A stretch of 9,495 bases of DNA from Desulfuromonadales bacterium (GCA_030591795.1 JAUVAJ010000034.1:1-9495); one strand, 5' to 3'; shown: positions 1 through 7,058, numbered from the stretch's first letter. The notes: generated by a model not told the origin, from the letters alone. Made by a program: numbers and translations.

Positions 1-36
1 ATCGGTCTGATCCGGGTACTGGTTTACGAAGATTGA
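1..36 (+). CDS. Possible C-terminal tail of an upstream rightward gene (partial)
   Basis: Reading frame 1 is open from the window edge and gives IGLIRVLVYED followed by TGA at 34-36. The stop lies two bases before the inverted-repeat element at 39. If real, this gene would converge on the DUF255 gene, with the element between them. Eleven codons are far too few to identify a family, and an open frame of this length can arise by chance. The call rests mainly on position. Confidence 0.25.
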   Translation: MGLIRVLVYED

Positions 37-38
37 TG

Positions 39-206
39 CTAGGAGGCTGTCGGACTATCCCTGATCCGGCTGCAAATCTGGCTGTTTGGCCCATATTTCA
101 GCTCCTTTTCGACCAATAGCTACGGCTATTACTCTCAAACGAGCCAAAATCTGGTCTCAAACTCCCAAATTTTCGCTTCGGCCCGTATAGTCCGACAGCC
201 TCCTAG
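39..206. repeat. 168-bp palindromic element with perfect 20-bp terminal inverted repeats
   Basis: The left arm (39-58, CTAGGAGGCTGTCGGACTAT) is the exact reverse complement of the right arm (187-206). The interior holds a second hairpin at 115-130 (AATAGC, loop TACG, GCTATT) and an imperfect direct repeat of AAATCTGG-type sequence. No open frame suggests a transposase. The element starts just after a possible rightward stop and ends 21 bp before the stop of the leftward DUF255 gene, so it sits where a bidirectional terminator or an intergenic REP/MITE-like element would be expected. No clear target duplication is visible. Such structures are usually dispersed in many copies; that this one is multicopy is inference. 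Confidence 0.8.
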
Positions 207-227
207 TCAGACATACTCCTGGCCAGT

Positions 228-2342
228 TCAGGGGACTTCTTTTAACAGTGTGGCCAATTCAGCTGCATCAGTGATCGGCTCCCGGCAGCTGAAACTCTGG
301 CAGACATAGGCGGCAGCAGGTTTACTCTGCCGGCCCATCTGTTGTGTAAACGGGGCGAGCTTGTTGATCTCCGCGTTTTCTGTGCCCAGCAACCGGATGA
401 CTTCCGTTTCCGGAGCAAAAACCTGATTCATGATTTGCTCAAGATTCTTTATTTCTTCGCTCAGTTCAGCACCCGCCAGGACAACCTCTCGAGTCGACTC
501 TAGCAGCAACTCTACACCTTGCAAGGCACAGGTGAAGCCGGCTGGGTAGCTGGTCAGATATGGGGACAACCCTGACAGCAGTGTCTCAGCTCGCTCTCGC
601 CAGACAGTTTCGCCAGTCAGCATATTCAACCGGGCAAATAGCTGTAATGCGATGGCATTGGTCGATGGATGGGCGCCGTCAAACAGGTTCTTGGGCCGGA
701 CAAGTAATTCTCTGTTTGTCGCATCAGTTTCATAAATCAGGCCACTTTGCTGATCGAAAAACATAGCGGTCATCTGTTCGGTCAGCTCAATAGCTTGCTG
801 CAACCGCTCTGGTTTGAAAGTTGCCCGGTAAAGATCGAGCAAACCTTTGGCCAGAAAGGCATAATCCTCGGCAAATGCGTCGATGGCTGCTTCACCATCC
901 CGGTAGCGCCGCTGTAGTCGCCCTGCAGCGTTGCGCAGGGTCGTCAGGACAAAGTCGGCTGCAGTTTCAGCGGATGCAATATATTCTGGATCGTCAAGAA
1001 TTCTTCCTCCCGAAGCCAAGGCAGAAATCATCATACCGTTCCAGGCGGTCAGAACTTTATCATCGGTCAGCGGTGGGATACGTAGGCGCCGCTTTGTGAA
1101 TAGTAAATCCCGGCTCTGTTCAAGACTTGATGCCAGTTGTTCAACAGTAAGGCCACATTCTTTTGCCGTCTGTTCGAGACTGCATGTCAGGTGCGGAATG
1201 TTTTTGCCGGTTTTTTGCCGACTGCTCTCATCCAGGTAGTTTCCGCTGGCAGTCAGATTGAAATGAGCGCAATAGATAGCACCGGCTTCTTCGTCGAGCA
1301 GCGCATGTACTTCCTCGACCGTCCAGAGGTAGAATAGACCTTCCTCGCCTTCAGAATCTGCATCCTGGGCCGAAAAGAATCCGCCATGATCACCGGTCAG
1401 ATCGCGCAGCACGTAGGTGAAAATCTCTCGTGCAGTCTTCGCGTACGCTTCATCCTTTGTGACTTGATACACCTCAAGGTAGGCTTGCGCCAGACCGGCC
1501 TGGTCGTAGAGCATTTTTTCAAAATGCGGCACCAGCCATTGTCGATCGGTTGCATAGCGGTGAAAGCCAAAACCGACCTGGTCGTACATCCCACCGTTAC
1601 GCATCGCCTGTAGTGTCTGCTCTACATTTTTCAATAACCCGTCATCGCCGGTACGGCGGTGTCGACGCAACAGATAGGTGAGATTGTGCGGACTCGGGAA
1701 TTTTGGTGCCTCGCCATAACCGCCATATTCAACATCAAAGCGTTGTTGTAACTGTTCAGTGGTGCGAGTGAAAATGTCGGCAGATATCGGGACGTTCTTT
1801 GACTGTTTGATGTCAGACTGTAGCGCTGAGATAATCTGTTGCGCCCGCTCTAAAAACTCAGCTGGTTGTTCCTGCCAGCGTGTGGCAATCAACGGCAGGT
1901 AATCGACCAGGCCGGGACGGTTCATCCGTGATTCTTTCGGGAAATATGTGCCGGCAAAAAATGGTTGTCTGTCCGGGGTCATAAAGATGGTCAGTGGCCA
2001 GCCACCACTGCCGGTAGTTCTGGTGCAAACATCCATATAAACCTGATCGATATCCGGCCGCTCTTCACGATCAACCTTGATGCAAACATAATCCCGGTTG
2101 AGCAAATCAGCGACCGCCTGATCTTCGAAGCTCTCTTTTTCCATGACGTGACACCAGTGACAAGTGGCGTAACCGATCGACAGGAAAATCGGACGGTTTT
2201 CTGCTTGGGCTTTGGTGAACGCTTCATCACCCCAAGGGTACCAGTCGACCGGATTGGCTGCGTGTTGCAGCAGGTAAGGGGATTTTTCATGCTGCAAGCG
2301 ATTTTTACTTACTGTGGTTGAGGTGGCGCTATGCGTTGTCAT
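228..2342 (-). CDS. DUF255 thioredoxin-fold protein, YyaL/SPATA20-like
   Basis: A 704-residue cytoplasmic protein with no signal peptide. Residues about 20-180 form the DUF255 thioredoxin-like domain, beginning [17 protein letters not shown], with a CHWC motif at Cys61-Cys64 followed by HVM, then a VDREERPD segment. The remaining roughly 500 residues resemble the (alpha/alpha)6-barrel fold of six-hairpin glycosidases and N-acylglucosamine epimerases, with the family-typical [10 protein letters not shown] and [12 protein letters not shown] segments. Length matches the family (about 650-750). The biochemical role of this widespread family is not settled; a redox or sugar-related activity is plausible. 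The ATG at 2342 is used because the conserved N-terminus begins about 15 residues later; no strong ribosome binding site precedes it. It is divergent from the glutaredoxin gene and probably monocistronic. The family call is firm, the function is not. Confidence 0.93.
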   Translation of the reverse strand: MTTHSATSTTVSKNRLQHEKSPYLLQHAANPVDWYPWGDEAFTKAQAENRPIFLSIGYATCHWCHVMEKESFEDQAVADLLNRDYVCIKVDREERPDIDQVYMDVCTRTTGSGGWPLTIFMTPDRQPFFAGTYFPKESRMNRPGLVDYLPLIATRWQEQPAEFLERAQQIISALQSDIKQSKNVPISADIFTRTTEQLQQRFDVEYGGYGEAPKFPSPHNLTYLLRRHRRTGDDGLLKNVEQTLQAMRNGGMYDQVGFGFHRYATDRQWLVPHFEKMLYDQAGLAQAYLEVYQVTKDEAYAKTAREIFTYVLRDLTGDHGGFFSAQDADSEGEEGLFYLWTVEEVHALLDEEAGAIYCAHFNLTASGNYLDESSRQKTGKNIPHLTCSLEQTAKECGLTVEQLASSLEQSRDLLFTKRRLRIPPLTDDKVLTAWNGMMISALASGGRILDDPEYIASAETAADFVLTTLRNAAGRLQRRYRDGEAAIDAFAEDYAFLAKGLLDLYRATFKPERLQQAIELTEQMTAMFFDQQSGLIYETDATNRELLVRPKNLFDGAHPSTNAIALQLFARLNMLTGETVWRERAETLLSGLSPYLTSYPAGFTCALQGVELLLESTREVVLAGAELSEEIKNLEQIMNQVFAPETEVIRLLGTENAEINKLAPFTQQMGRQSKPAAAYVCQSFSCREPITDAAELATLLKEVP

Positions 2343-2383
2343 GGTGATGGCCTGTTTTTATGAAAGGTTACTATTTCAGTCTC

Positions 2384-2411
2384 ATTTTACCAGCTGAGTG
2401 TTCTGACGCAA
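2384..2411 (-). promoter_or_regulatory. Candidate sigma70-type promoter for the DUF255 gene
   Basis: On the minus strand TTGCGT (2411-2406) is followed after 16 bp by TAAAAT (2389-2384), about 42 bp before the ATG. The boxes are a fair match to the -35/-10 consensus and lie in the 154-bp divergent spacer. There is no experimental support. Confidence 0.3.
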
Positions 2412-2441
2412 TCAACTGTTCCACTTTTGCATGAGCGGTAT

Positions 2442-2470
2442 TTAGTGTAGTATCCAACGTTCAATATTAT
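2442..2470 (+). promoter_or_regulatory. Candidate sigma70-type promoter for the DUF4124-glutaredoxin gene
   Basis: TATTAT at 2465-2470 is a good -10 box. The hexamer 17 bp upstream, TTAGTG at 2442-2447, is a weak -35. Transcription would start near 2477, leaving a short leader that carries the AGTGAGGT ribosome binding site at 2483-2490 before the GTG at 2497. Confidence 0.3.
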
Positions 2471-2496
2471 TAAACTCCGAACAGTGAGGTACCTCG

Positions 2497-2994
2497 GTGC
2501 AAAGACTGATTATTGTAATGCTGGTTTGTGTGGGGATAGCCCTGATGGCCGGTTCTGTTTCCGCCGAAATTTATAAGTATGTAGATGCCGAGGGCAGGAT
2601 GCACTTTACAGATACGCCACCGGCCGGAGCAAACGCCAAGCAGCTGAATATTCAACCGAATATTATTGAGGGTGGGATAAAGCCGAAGTCTTCAGCTAAT
2701 GGTGAACCGTCTGCAGCCGAAATCAGGAAAAAGAACTTACTGGAGACCACAAAGCAGCCGAAGGTGGAGCTGTTTGTCACCAGCTGGTGTGGCTATTGTA
2801 AAAAAGCCGAAGCGTATCTGCGCAAAAAAGGGATCAAGTATACAGCTTATGATATTGAAAAAAATCCTCAGGCGGCGCGACGCAAAGCTTCACTGACCTC
2901 ACGCAAGGGGGTGCCGTTTGCACTGATTGGCGCCCAAAAGTTAACCGGATTTTCTGAAATGGCTTATGAGCAGGCATTGCAAAAAGCTCGTTAA
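2497..2994 (+). CDS. Exported DUF4124-glutaredoxin fusion protein
   Basis: A 165-residue protein starting at GTG with a good ribosome binding site (AGTGAGGT, 6 nt upstream). Residues 1-23 are a signal peptide (hydrophobic core IIVMLVCVGIALMAG, likely cleavage after VSA). Residues about 24-60 match DUF4124, with EIYKYVDAEGRMHFTDTPP. Residues about 88-163 form a glutaredoxin/thioredoxin-fold domain with redox motif CGYC (Cys98, Cys101), cis-proline context KGVP (Pro140) and the TGFS segment near the glutathione-binding end. It probably works in the periplasm as a thiol-disulfide oxidoreductase; the partner is unknown. DUF4124 is often found at the N-terminus of exported proteins in proteobacteria. 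The next gene starts 23 bp downstream and is probably co-transcribed. The start could instead be the ATG at 2518, but that would shorten the signal peptide. Confidence 0.9.
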   Translation: MQRLIIVMLVCVGIALMAGSVSAEIYKYVDAEGRMHFTDTPPAGANAKQLNIQPNIIEGGIKPKSSANGEPSAAEIRKKNLLETTKQPKVELFVTSWCGYCKKAEAYLRKKGIKYTAYDIEKNPQAARRKASLTSRKGVPFALIGAQKLTGFSEMAYEQALQKAR

Positions 2995-3017
2995 AACTAT
3001 GACCTATTGAGACAACG

Positions 3018-3260
3018 ATGAAAGAACACATTCTGCAGTTCAGACAACTTTTGGATGATCGCGGTCTATCGATCGATGATTTTGAAATGAATGTCGACGG
3101 TGAGACGTTCCGCCTGCTGATGGCCGGGGAGCCGGTTGACCTTGCCGTGCTCTGTCGATCATCGCAAGTGACTCGAACCTATCATTGTGATGGTTCGCCA
3201 CAGTGGCTGACACTGTTTGCCAATGACCTTGATACAGACAGCTTCTCTTCGCGTTCCTGA
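3018..3260 (+). CDS. Conserved-looking small protein of unknown function (80 aa)
   Basis: I do not recognise this protein. It has 80 residues, is acidic, and has no signal peptide or membrane segment. Two cysteines (Cys46 and Cys57) lie either side of a SSQVTRTYH stretch and the C-terminus is Ser/Asp-rich. The start MKEHILQFRQLLDDRGLSID reads like a genuine soluble helical domain. Only a weak GAG-type ribosome binding site precedes the ATG. It begins 23 bp after the glutaredoxin stop on the same strand and ends 5 bp before the convergent membrane-protein gene, and no better frame covers this interval, which supports it being coding. A cytoplasmic accessory role is possible, but nothing in the sequence assigns one. 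Confidence 0.7.
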   Translation: MKEHILQFRQLLDDRGLSIDDFEMNVDGETFRLLMAGEPVDLAVLCRSSQVTRTYHCDGSPQWLTLFANDLDTDSFSSRS

Positions 3261-3262
3261 TT

Positions 3263-3282
3263 TTATCAGATGCGCCTGATAA
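3263..3282. terminator. Possible bidirectional hairpin between convergent genes
   Basis: TTATCAG (3263-3269) and CTGATAA (3276-3282) form a perfect 7-bp stem around the loop ATGCGC, straddling the end of the leftward membrane-protein gene and lying just past the stop of the rightward 80-residue gene. The position suits a shared terminator. The stem is A+T-rich, and neither side carries a strong T-run beyond TTTT at 3261-3264 and its complement, so the call is weak. Confidence 0.3.
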
Positions 3283-3667
3283 TCGGTTTGTCGTCTCGCT
3301 CCCTGGCCGGCGGTGCGTCAGTCGGCTCTGACCGGTAAACGACGATCACTTCTGCACCGGACCGACTGTTCAAACGGATCATTTTCATCCGGAACCCTGC
3401 AAACCCCTGGTAAATATGTGGTTGGCCGTTGCTCCGGGTGAATTCTATCCGGTCATCCTGCTCACGAACCTCAATGATCGTGGCCGGCCAACTCTCACCA
3501 AAACGTCCCACCTGCACAAACCCTTCGCTTCTCTGCTGAGCGTTCAGTGCGGCCAGATTCGCATATTCGGTTGCTGCAAAATATTGTACCCAGGCATAAA
3601 CAGTGAAGACCAGAGCAATTGCAATCAGTATCAGAATGCGAAAATGTAGAGGCTGCACTGACTTCAT
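3266..3667 (-). CDS. Small single-pass membrane protein, unknown function, coupled to a radical SAM gene
   Basis: A 133-residue protein. Residues about 9-30 (RILILIAIALVFTVYAWVQYF) form one transmembrane segment, preceded by a short basic N-terminus. The rest is a hydrophilic domain of about 100 residues, probably outside the membrane: a helical stretch rich in Ala/Gln (31-48), then beta-like segments (VGRFGESWPATIIEV, AEVIVVYRS), and a basic C-terminus ending RRI. It has no cysteines. I do not recognise a family. Its ATG overlaps the stop of the upstream radical SAM gene as ATGA (3667-3664), a classic translational coupling, so the two products are likely made in fixed proportion. Involvement in the same process is inferred from this coupling. 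Confidence 0.8.
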   Translation of the reverse strand: MKSVQPLHFRILILIAIALVFTVYAWVQYFAATEYANLAALNAQQRSEGFVQVGRFGESWPATIIEVREQDDRIEFTRSNGQPHIYQGFAGFRMKMIRLNSRSGAEVIVVYRSEPTDAPPARERDDKPIIRRI

Positions 3668-5367
3668 GCTGTGACCATGTTGGTGATGATATGTTCGACG
3701 ACCTGTTGCTTCTGGCCGCTAGGTGTCAGGTAAATGAATAGACGCAGATGCTCTGTATGCGGAGATAGCAGTTTGAACCGGGCGGCAAAGTGCTGCATCT
3801 TGATTTTGTTCCCTTTGATTTTGTCTTGTTCTTTCTGCACGTATTCACGGACAATCCTGGTCTCCTGATCTGTTAGCTCAGCTGCGAAGAAGTCAGGTGT
3901 CTTGTTTAGCAAAACCCGTTCGCACAGGGCAAAATCATGTGCCAGGTGTTCCTGTAGCAGTTCCAGATCTTTGTCCTCTGTTTTGACAAACTGCCAAATC
4001 GCTGTAAACAGAGCCGATTGGCCGATCGGGTGGCGGAAAAAGCCGTTGTTGCGTAAAAAAATTGCCAGTTTTTCGAGTCCGGCAGAAAAGGAGCCATAGG
4101 TTTTCGCCAGCTGCGCCAGAAATCCGTGCAACCGGGTGCTGTTCCAGCTCAAGTCAAGCAAGCGACTGATAGCCCGGATATCTTCAAGCTGTTCATAGGT
4201 CAGTACATCGCCAGAGACAATAGTGTACGGCGGGTTAGGATCAAACCGGATACCGAGTTGTCTGGCCTCGTTGCGCAATGGAGCTCCGGGGAGGATTTTG
4301 ACCGGCTCAATCTGCAGATGCTGAGGATTCAGAGTCATGACGGTATCAAGTGATGACATGAACTCCTGATAGGATTCGCTAGGCAGACCGGCGATCAGGT
4401 CGAGATGGATATCGACCTTGGTCCGTTGCATCAATGCCGCGACATTCTGCAAAACCTTGTCAGTTGATACCTTGCGGTCAATGGCAGCCAGAGTCTGTTG
4501 CAGGGTCGATTGGACGCCGATTTCAAACTGGAACATCCCGGTAGGAACCCGCTCAAGAAGTTTGATTGTCGCTTCATCAAGCAGATGGGCACCAATCTCG
4601 AAATGAAAGTGACTCTCCTGATTATGCTCGAGAATATAGGTGAAGATCTGCCGGGCGCGTTGCGCATCGTAGTTGAAAGTGCGATCGACCAGTTTGATTT
4701 TCGGGACTTTTTGCTCAATCAGTAATGCAAGATCAGACTTAATTCGGTCCATGCTGAACGAGCGGACAGTATCATCCAGCGCACTCATACAAAAGCTACA
4801 ATTATAAGGACAGCCGCGGCTGGTTTCATAATAGCTGAAGCCGCGCGACAGATCGGTCAGATCGAGCTGAAACGGGGAGGGGATCTGGTCAAGGTCAGCC
4901 AACGGCGGTGCGTCCGGCCCGGTTGTGATTTGTTCGCCATTGCGCCTGGTCAGACGAGGGACATCAACCGGCTGATGTCCAGCTTGCCAGGCCTGCAGTA
5001 GTCCTTTCAGGGGAATCTCTCCTTCGCCATGGATCAGTGCCGTCAAGCCCGGGTGAGCGGCGAATAGTTGTTCGTCGTCAAATGAGACTTCCGGGCCACC
5101 AATAACGATACGAAGATCGGGCCGGATCATGTGCAGCAGATCAATCAGAGCAAAACTGCTCTGGCGGTTCCATATATAGATCGAAAAGGCGATCACATCC
5201 GGTTTCTCGGCCAGCAGGATGGCGGCTATGCTCTCCTTCGGCTCGTGATCGGTAAATTCCAGGATGTCGATGTGTCCGCATTCATTACCGCACCATGCGG
5301 CCAGATATGGCAGGGCGAGGCTGGCATGGATAAACTTGCTGTGCAGTGTTGTCAGAATAGTACGCAT
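3664..5367 (-). CDS. B12-binding-domain radical SAM protein with DUF4080 C-terminus
   Basis: A 567-residue protein. Residues 1 to about 135 form a cobalamin-binding-like Rossmann domain (start MRTILTTLHSKFIHASLALP, then IGGPEVSF at 89-96 and HGEGE at 113-117). It lacks the DxHxxG cobalt-ligand motif, as do many members of this radical SAM class. Residues about 175-370 are the radical SAM core, with the [4Fe-4S] ligands Cys186, Cys190 and Cys193 in RGCPYNCSFC and a later GLPSES segment. The remainder (about 375-560) looks like DUF4080 (LTYEQLEDIRAISRLLDLSWNS). The family contains anaerobic methyltransferases and ring-forming enzymes, but DUF4080 members have no established substrate that I know of. 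It is the first gene of a two-gene unit and is divergent from a second radical SAM gene across 92 bp. No riboswitch fits in that gap. Confidence 0.93.
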   Translation of the reverse strand: MRTILTTLHSKFIHASLALPYLAAWCGNECGHIDILEFTDHEPKESIAAILLAEKPDVIAFSIYIWNRQSSFALIDLLHMIRPDLRIVIGGPEVSFDDEQLFAAHPGLTALIHGEGEIPLKGLLQAWQAGHQPVDVPRLTRRNGEQITTGPDAPPLADLDQIPSPFQLDLTDLSRGFSYYETSRGCPYNCSFCMSALDDTVRSFSMDRIKSDLALLIEQKVPKIKLVDRTFNYDAQRARQIFTYILEHNQESHFHFEIGAHLLDEATIKLLERVPTGMFQFEIGVQSTLQQTLAAIDRKVSTDKVLQNVAALMQRTKVDIHLDLIAGLPSESYQEFMSSLDTVMTLNPQHLQIEPVKILPGAPLRNEARQLGIRFDPNPPYTIVSGDVLTYEQLEDIRAISRLLDLSWNSTRLHGFLAQLAKTYGSFSAGLEKLAIFLRNNGFFRHPIGQSALFTAIWQFVKTEDKDLELLQEHLAHDFALCERVLLNKTPDFFAAELTDQETRIVREYVQKEQDKIKGNKIKMQHFAARFKLLSPHTEHLRLFIYLTPSGQKQQVVEHIITNMVTA

Positions 5368-5385
5368 TAGTTAAGAATAGCGGAA

Positions 5386-5415
5386 GCGGCGATGATTGAA
5401 AAGCTCAATTGCCGC
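5386..5415. promoter_or_regulatory. Imperfect palindrome in the divergent radical SAM spacer
   Basis: GCGGC (5386-5390) and ATTGA (5395-5399) pair with TCAAT (5405-5409) and GCCGC (5411-5415), with 4 and 1 unpaired bases between the two halves of each arm and a 5-nt centre. It lies between the two divergent start codons, where an operator for both genes would sit. TTGCCG at 5409-5414 with TATCTT at 5433-5438 (18-bp spacing) could be a rightward promoter, although it leaves almost no leader before the ribosome binding site. Confidence 0.35.
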
Positions 5416-5447
5416 CTTTGGCTTGGCTGTGCTATCTTGCCGACTTC

Positions 5448-5452
5448 AGGAG
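5448..5452 (+). promoter_or_regulatory. Ribosome binding site that fixes the radical SAM start
   Basis: AGGAG lies 7 nt before the ATG at 5460. The frame stays open upstream to 5409, but the extra 17 residues (MPPLAWLCYLADFRSKY) have no ribosome binding site and overlap the divergent regulatory spacer, so 5460 is the better start. Confidence 0.8.
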
Positions 5453-5459
5453 TAAATAT

Positions 5460-6785
5460 ATGACTAAGAATAAGACGTTTTTGACAGTTGTTGCCGACGA
5501 GAAGGGTGAGGTGTTTGAACACCCGGACTTGCTGGTCGCCGGAATGAACGGTATGACCGCACGGGCGCCACGCAGCGATGAGATGATCCCGTTGCCTGAA
5601 GGGAGTCGGCTGTTTACGGTAACCGATACACCACCGCTCGGTTTCGACCGACAGAGCGGTAAACTGGTAACGCGTGACACCTTGCCGCGCAGTTGGGGTG
5701 GTGGCCGCATTCAGGCGGTATCGGCTTTTCTGACCCCCGGTTTTACCCGCACCCTGCTGCCGGCCGCCGATTATCGACGGAAAAAAATTCAGCTGCCGCT
5801 CTGGTCGTATACTGCGGTCGCCTGGTGCGTTGAGGAAGAGCGGTTCTATGCTGCAGCGGTACAGATTGATCGCAACCTGCAGTGGCAACCGGAACATTTT
5901 GATGATCGCAAGCTCGACCCATTAGTCCGCCAACGGCTGAAGGATAATCCGGATAACCGGTTGATTGAACAGCTCGCCCGTTGCGCCGTCGATTATCACT
6001 GTTTTGCCGCCAAAAATGTTTTCTTCGGTCGCTGGGAGGCGCCGTTGCCGACTTCACCGACCTGCAATTCACGCTGTCTCGGCTGTATCTCCAAGCAGGA
6101 ATCAGACTGCTGTCCGGCGAGTCAGGAACGCTTAACCTTTGTGCCGACGGTCGAGGAACTCTGTGAGGTGGCGGTTCCGCATCTCAAGTTGGCCGACAAC
6201 GCCATCGTATCTTATGGCCAGGGGTGTGAGGGCGATCCGATCATGCAGGTTGATATCATCTGTGATTCGGTGCGGGCAATGCGGGCTCAGACAGAACGCG
6301 GTACAATCAATTTCAACAGCAACTCCTCAATTCCAGACGCGATCGATCGATTGGCCGAATCCGGTATCGACTCGATTCGGGTTTCAATGAACTCGGTCCG
6401 CGAAGAGGTATACAACGTCTACTATCGACCACAGGGCTACAAGTTTGCCGATGTGCTCGAGTCGATCCATCGGGCGAAGAAGAACGGTCTCTATACCATG
6501 CTCAATTACCTGGTGTTCCCAGGTGTGACCGATCAACGGCCCGAGGTAGATGCTTTAGTTGATCTGGTTGAATCGGCCGGCATTGACATGATCCAGATGC
6601 GCAACCTGAGTCTCGATCCGGTTATGTATTGGGATGCGATGCAGCAAAAGGGTGAGGGGCTTGGTCTTAAAGCGATGCTCGATGAGTTGAAACAACGGGT
6701 GCCGCGGTTGCAGTTTGGCTATTTCAATCGAACCAGAGAAACATTTTATCCGGATGGATACGAGACTGACTGGCCGATTGTTTGA
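5460..6785 (+). CDS. Radical SAM protein with long N-terminal extension
   Basis: A 441-residue protein counted from the ATG at 5460. Residues about 200-420 form a radical SAM core with the [4Fe-4S]-binding CNSRCLGC motif (Cys202, Cys206, Cys209), followed by Cys217-Cys218. Later segments fit the core barrel: GQGCEGDP (a glycine-rich strand with the acidic position typical of SAM binding), INFNSNSS, SIRVSMNSVREEVYNVYYRP and MIQMRNLSLDP. The asparagine- and arginine-rich motifs resemble proteins annotated simply as radical SAM. Residues 1 to about 195 are an N-terminal region that I do not recognise; it includes Cys117 (AWCVEEERFYAA) and Cys178 (ARCAVDYHCFAAKN). There is no signal peptide or classical SPASM tail, and the protein ends soon after the core. 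Substrate unknown. It is divergent from the B12-type radical SAM gene and followed by a repeat-rich spacer. Confidence 0.92.
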   Translation: MTKNKTFLTVVADEKGEVFEHPDLLVAGMNGMTARAPRSDEMIPLPEGSRLFTVTDTPPLGFDRQSGKLVTRDTLPRSWGGGRIQAVSAFLTPGFTRTLLPAADYRRKKIQLPLWSYTAVAWCVEEERFYAAAVQIDRNLQWQPEHFDDRKLDPLVRQRLKDNPDNRLIEQLARCAVDYHCFAAKNVFFGRWEAPLPTSPTCNSRCLGCISKQESDCCPASQERLTFVPTVEELCEVAVPHLKLADNAIVSYGQGCEGDPIMQVDIICDSVRAMRAQTERGTINFNSNSSIPDAIDRLAESGIDSIRVSMNSVREEVYNVYYRPQGYKFADVLESIHRAKKNGLYTMLNYLVFPGVTDQRPEVDALVDLVESAGIDMIQMRNLSLDPVMYWDAMQQKGEGLGLKAMLDELKQRVPRLQFGYFNRTRETFYPDGYETDWPIV

Positions 6786-6848
6786 TCTGTAATAGATTCA
6801 GGTCGTCGTATCTCTGTCTGTTCGGCTCCCAGCTAAATATGTATGGTC

Positions 6849-6963
6849 TGTCATCTCGACCGGAGGGAGAGATCTTGTTGGTTGTTTTTGTTTAAACCAC
6901 TTAACCCGAGATTTCTACCCTTGTGCGCCATAGCCTTGGCGAAGGCGTATGTTCGAAATGACA
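6849..6963. repeat. REP-like inverted repeat pair with a 28-nt insertion in one arm
   Basis: The left arm (6849-6876) begins TGTCATCTCGACC and ends GAGAGATCTT. The right arm is split: GAGATTTCTACCCTT (6908-6922) and GTTCGAAATGACA (6951-6963). Joining the two halves gives 28 nt that match the reverse complement of the left arm at 20 of 28 positions. The 28 intervening bases (6923-6950) contain the 22-nt palindromic unit found again at 7143-7164. This looks like one dispersed palindromic element interrupted by a smaller one. Confidence 0.65.
6926..6947. repeat. 22-nt palindromic unit, copy 1
   Basis: The unit starts CGCCATAGCC and ends GGCGAAGGCG. It can fold two ways: CGCCA with TGGCG, or GCCTT with AAGGC. 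It matches the unit at 7143-7164 at 18 of 22 positions, all four differences being transitions. Confidence 0.6.
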
Positions 6964-7058
6964 ATGTTTATCCCTCCAGTTACCACTAGCTGTTAGGGCC
7001 CCATTGGAACGGGCTCGGATAAATTTACTGTTAGTCCTTAAAAGCAGCCCCACTACAA

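Noticed and set aside
1965..2321. 118-codon plus-strand open frame
   Set aside because: It is antisense to the conserved CHWC-containing domain of the DUF255 gene.
5409..5459. Upstream start for the 441-residue radical SAM protein
   Set aside because: The extra 17 residues lack a ribosome binding site and cover the regulatory spacer, while AGGAG lies 7 nt before the ATG at 5460.
5368..5459. Cobalamin riboswitch upstream of the B12-type radical SAM gene
   Set aside because: The gap is only 92 bp, is shared with a divergent gene, and shows no B12-box-like sequence.
5367..5897. 176-codon minus-strand open frame across the divergent radical SAM spacer and the start of the rightward gene
   Set aside because: It runs antisense to a clear radical SAM gene and through its promoter region. 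The protein is low-complexity and basic with no recognisable domain.
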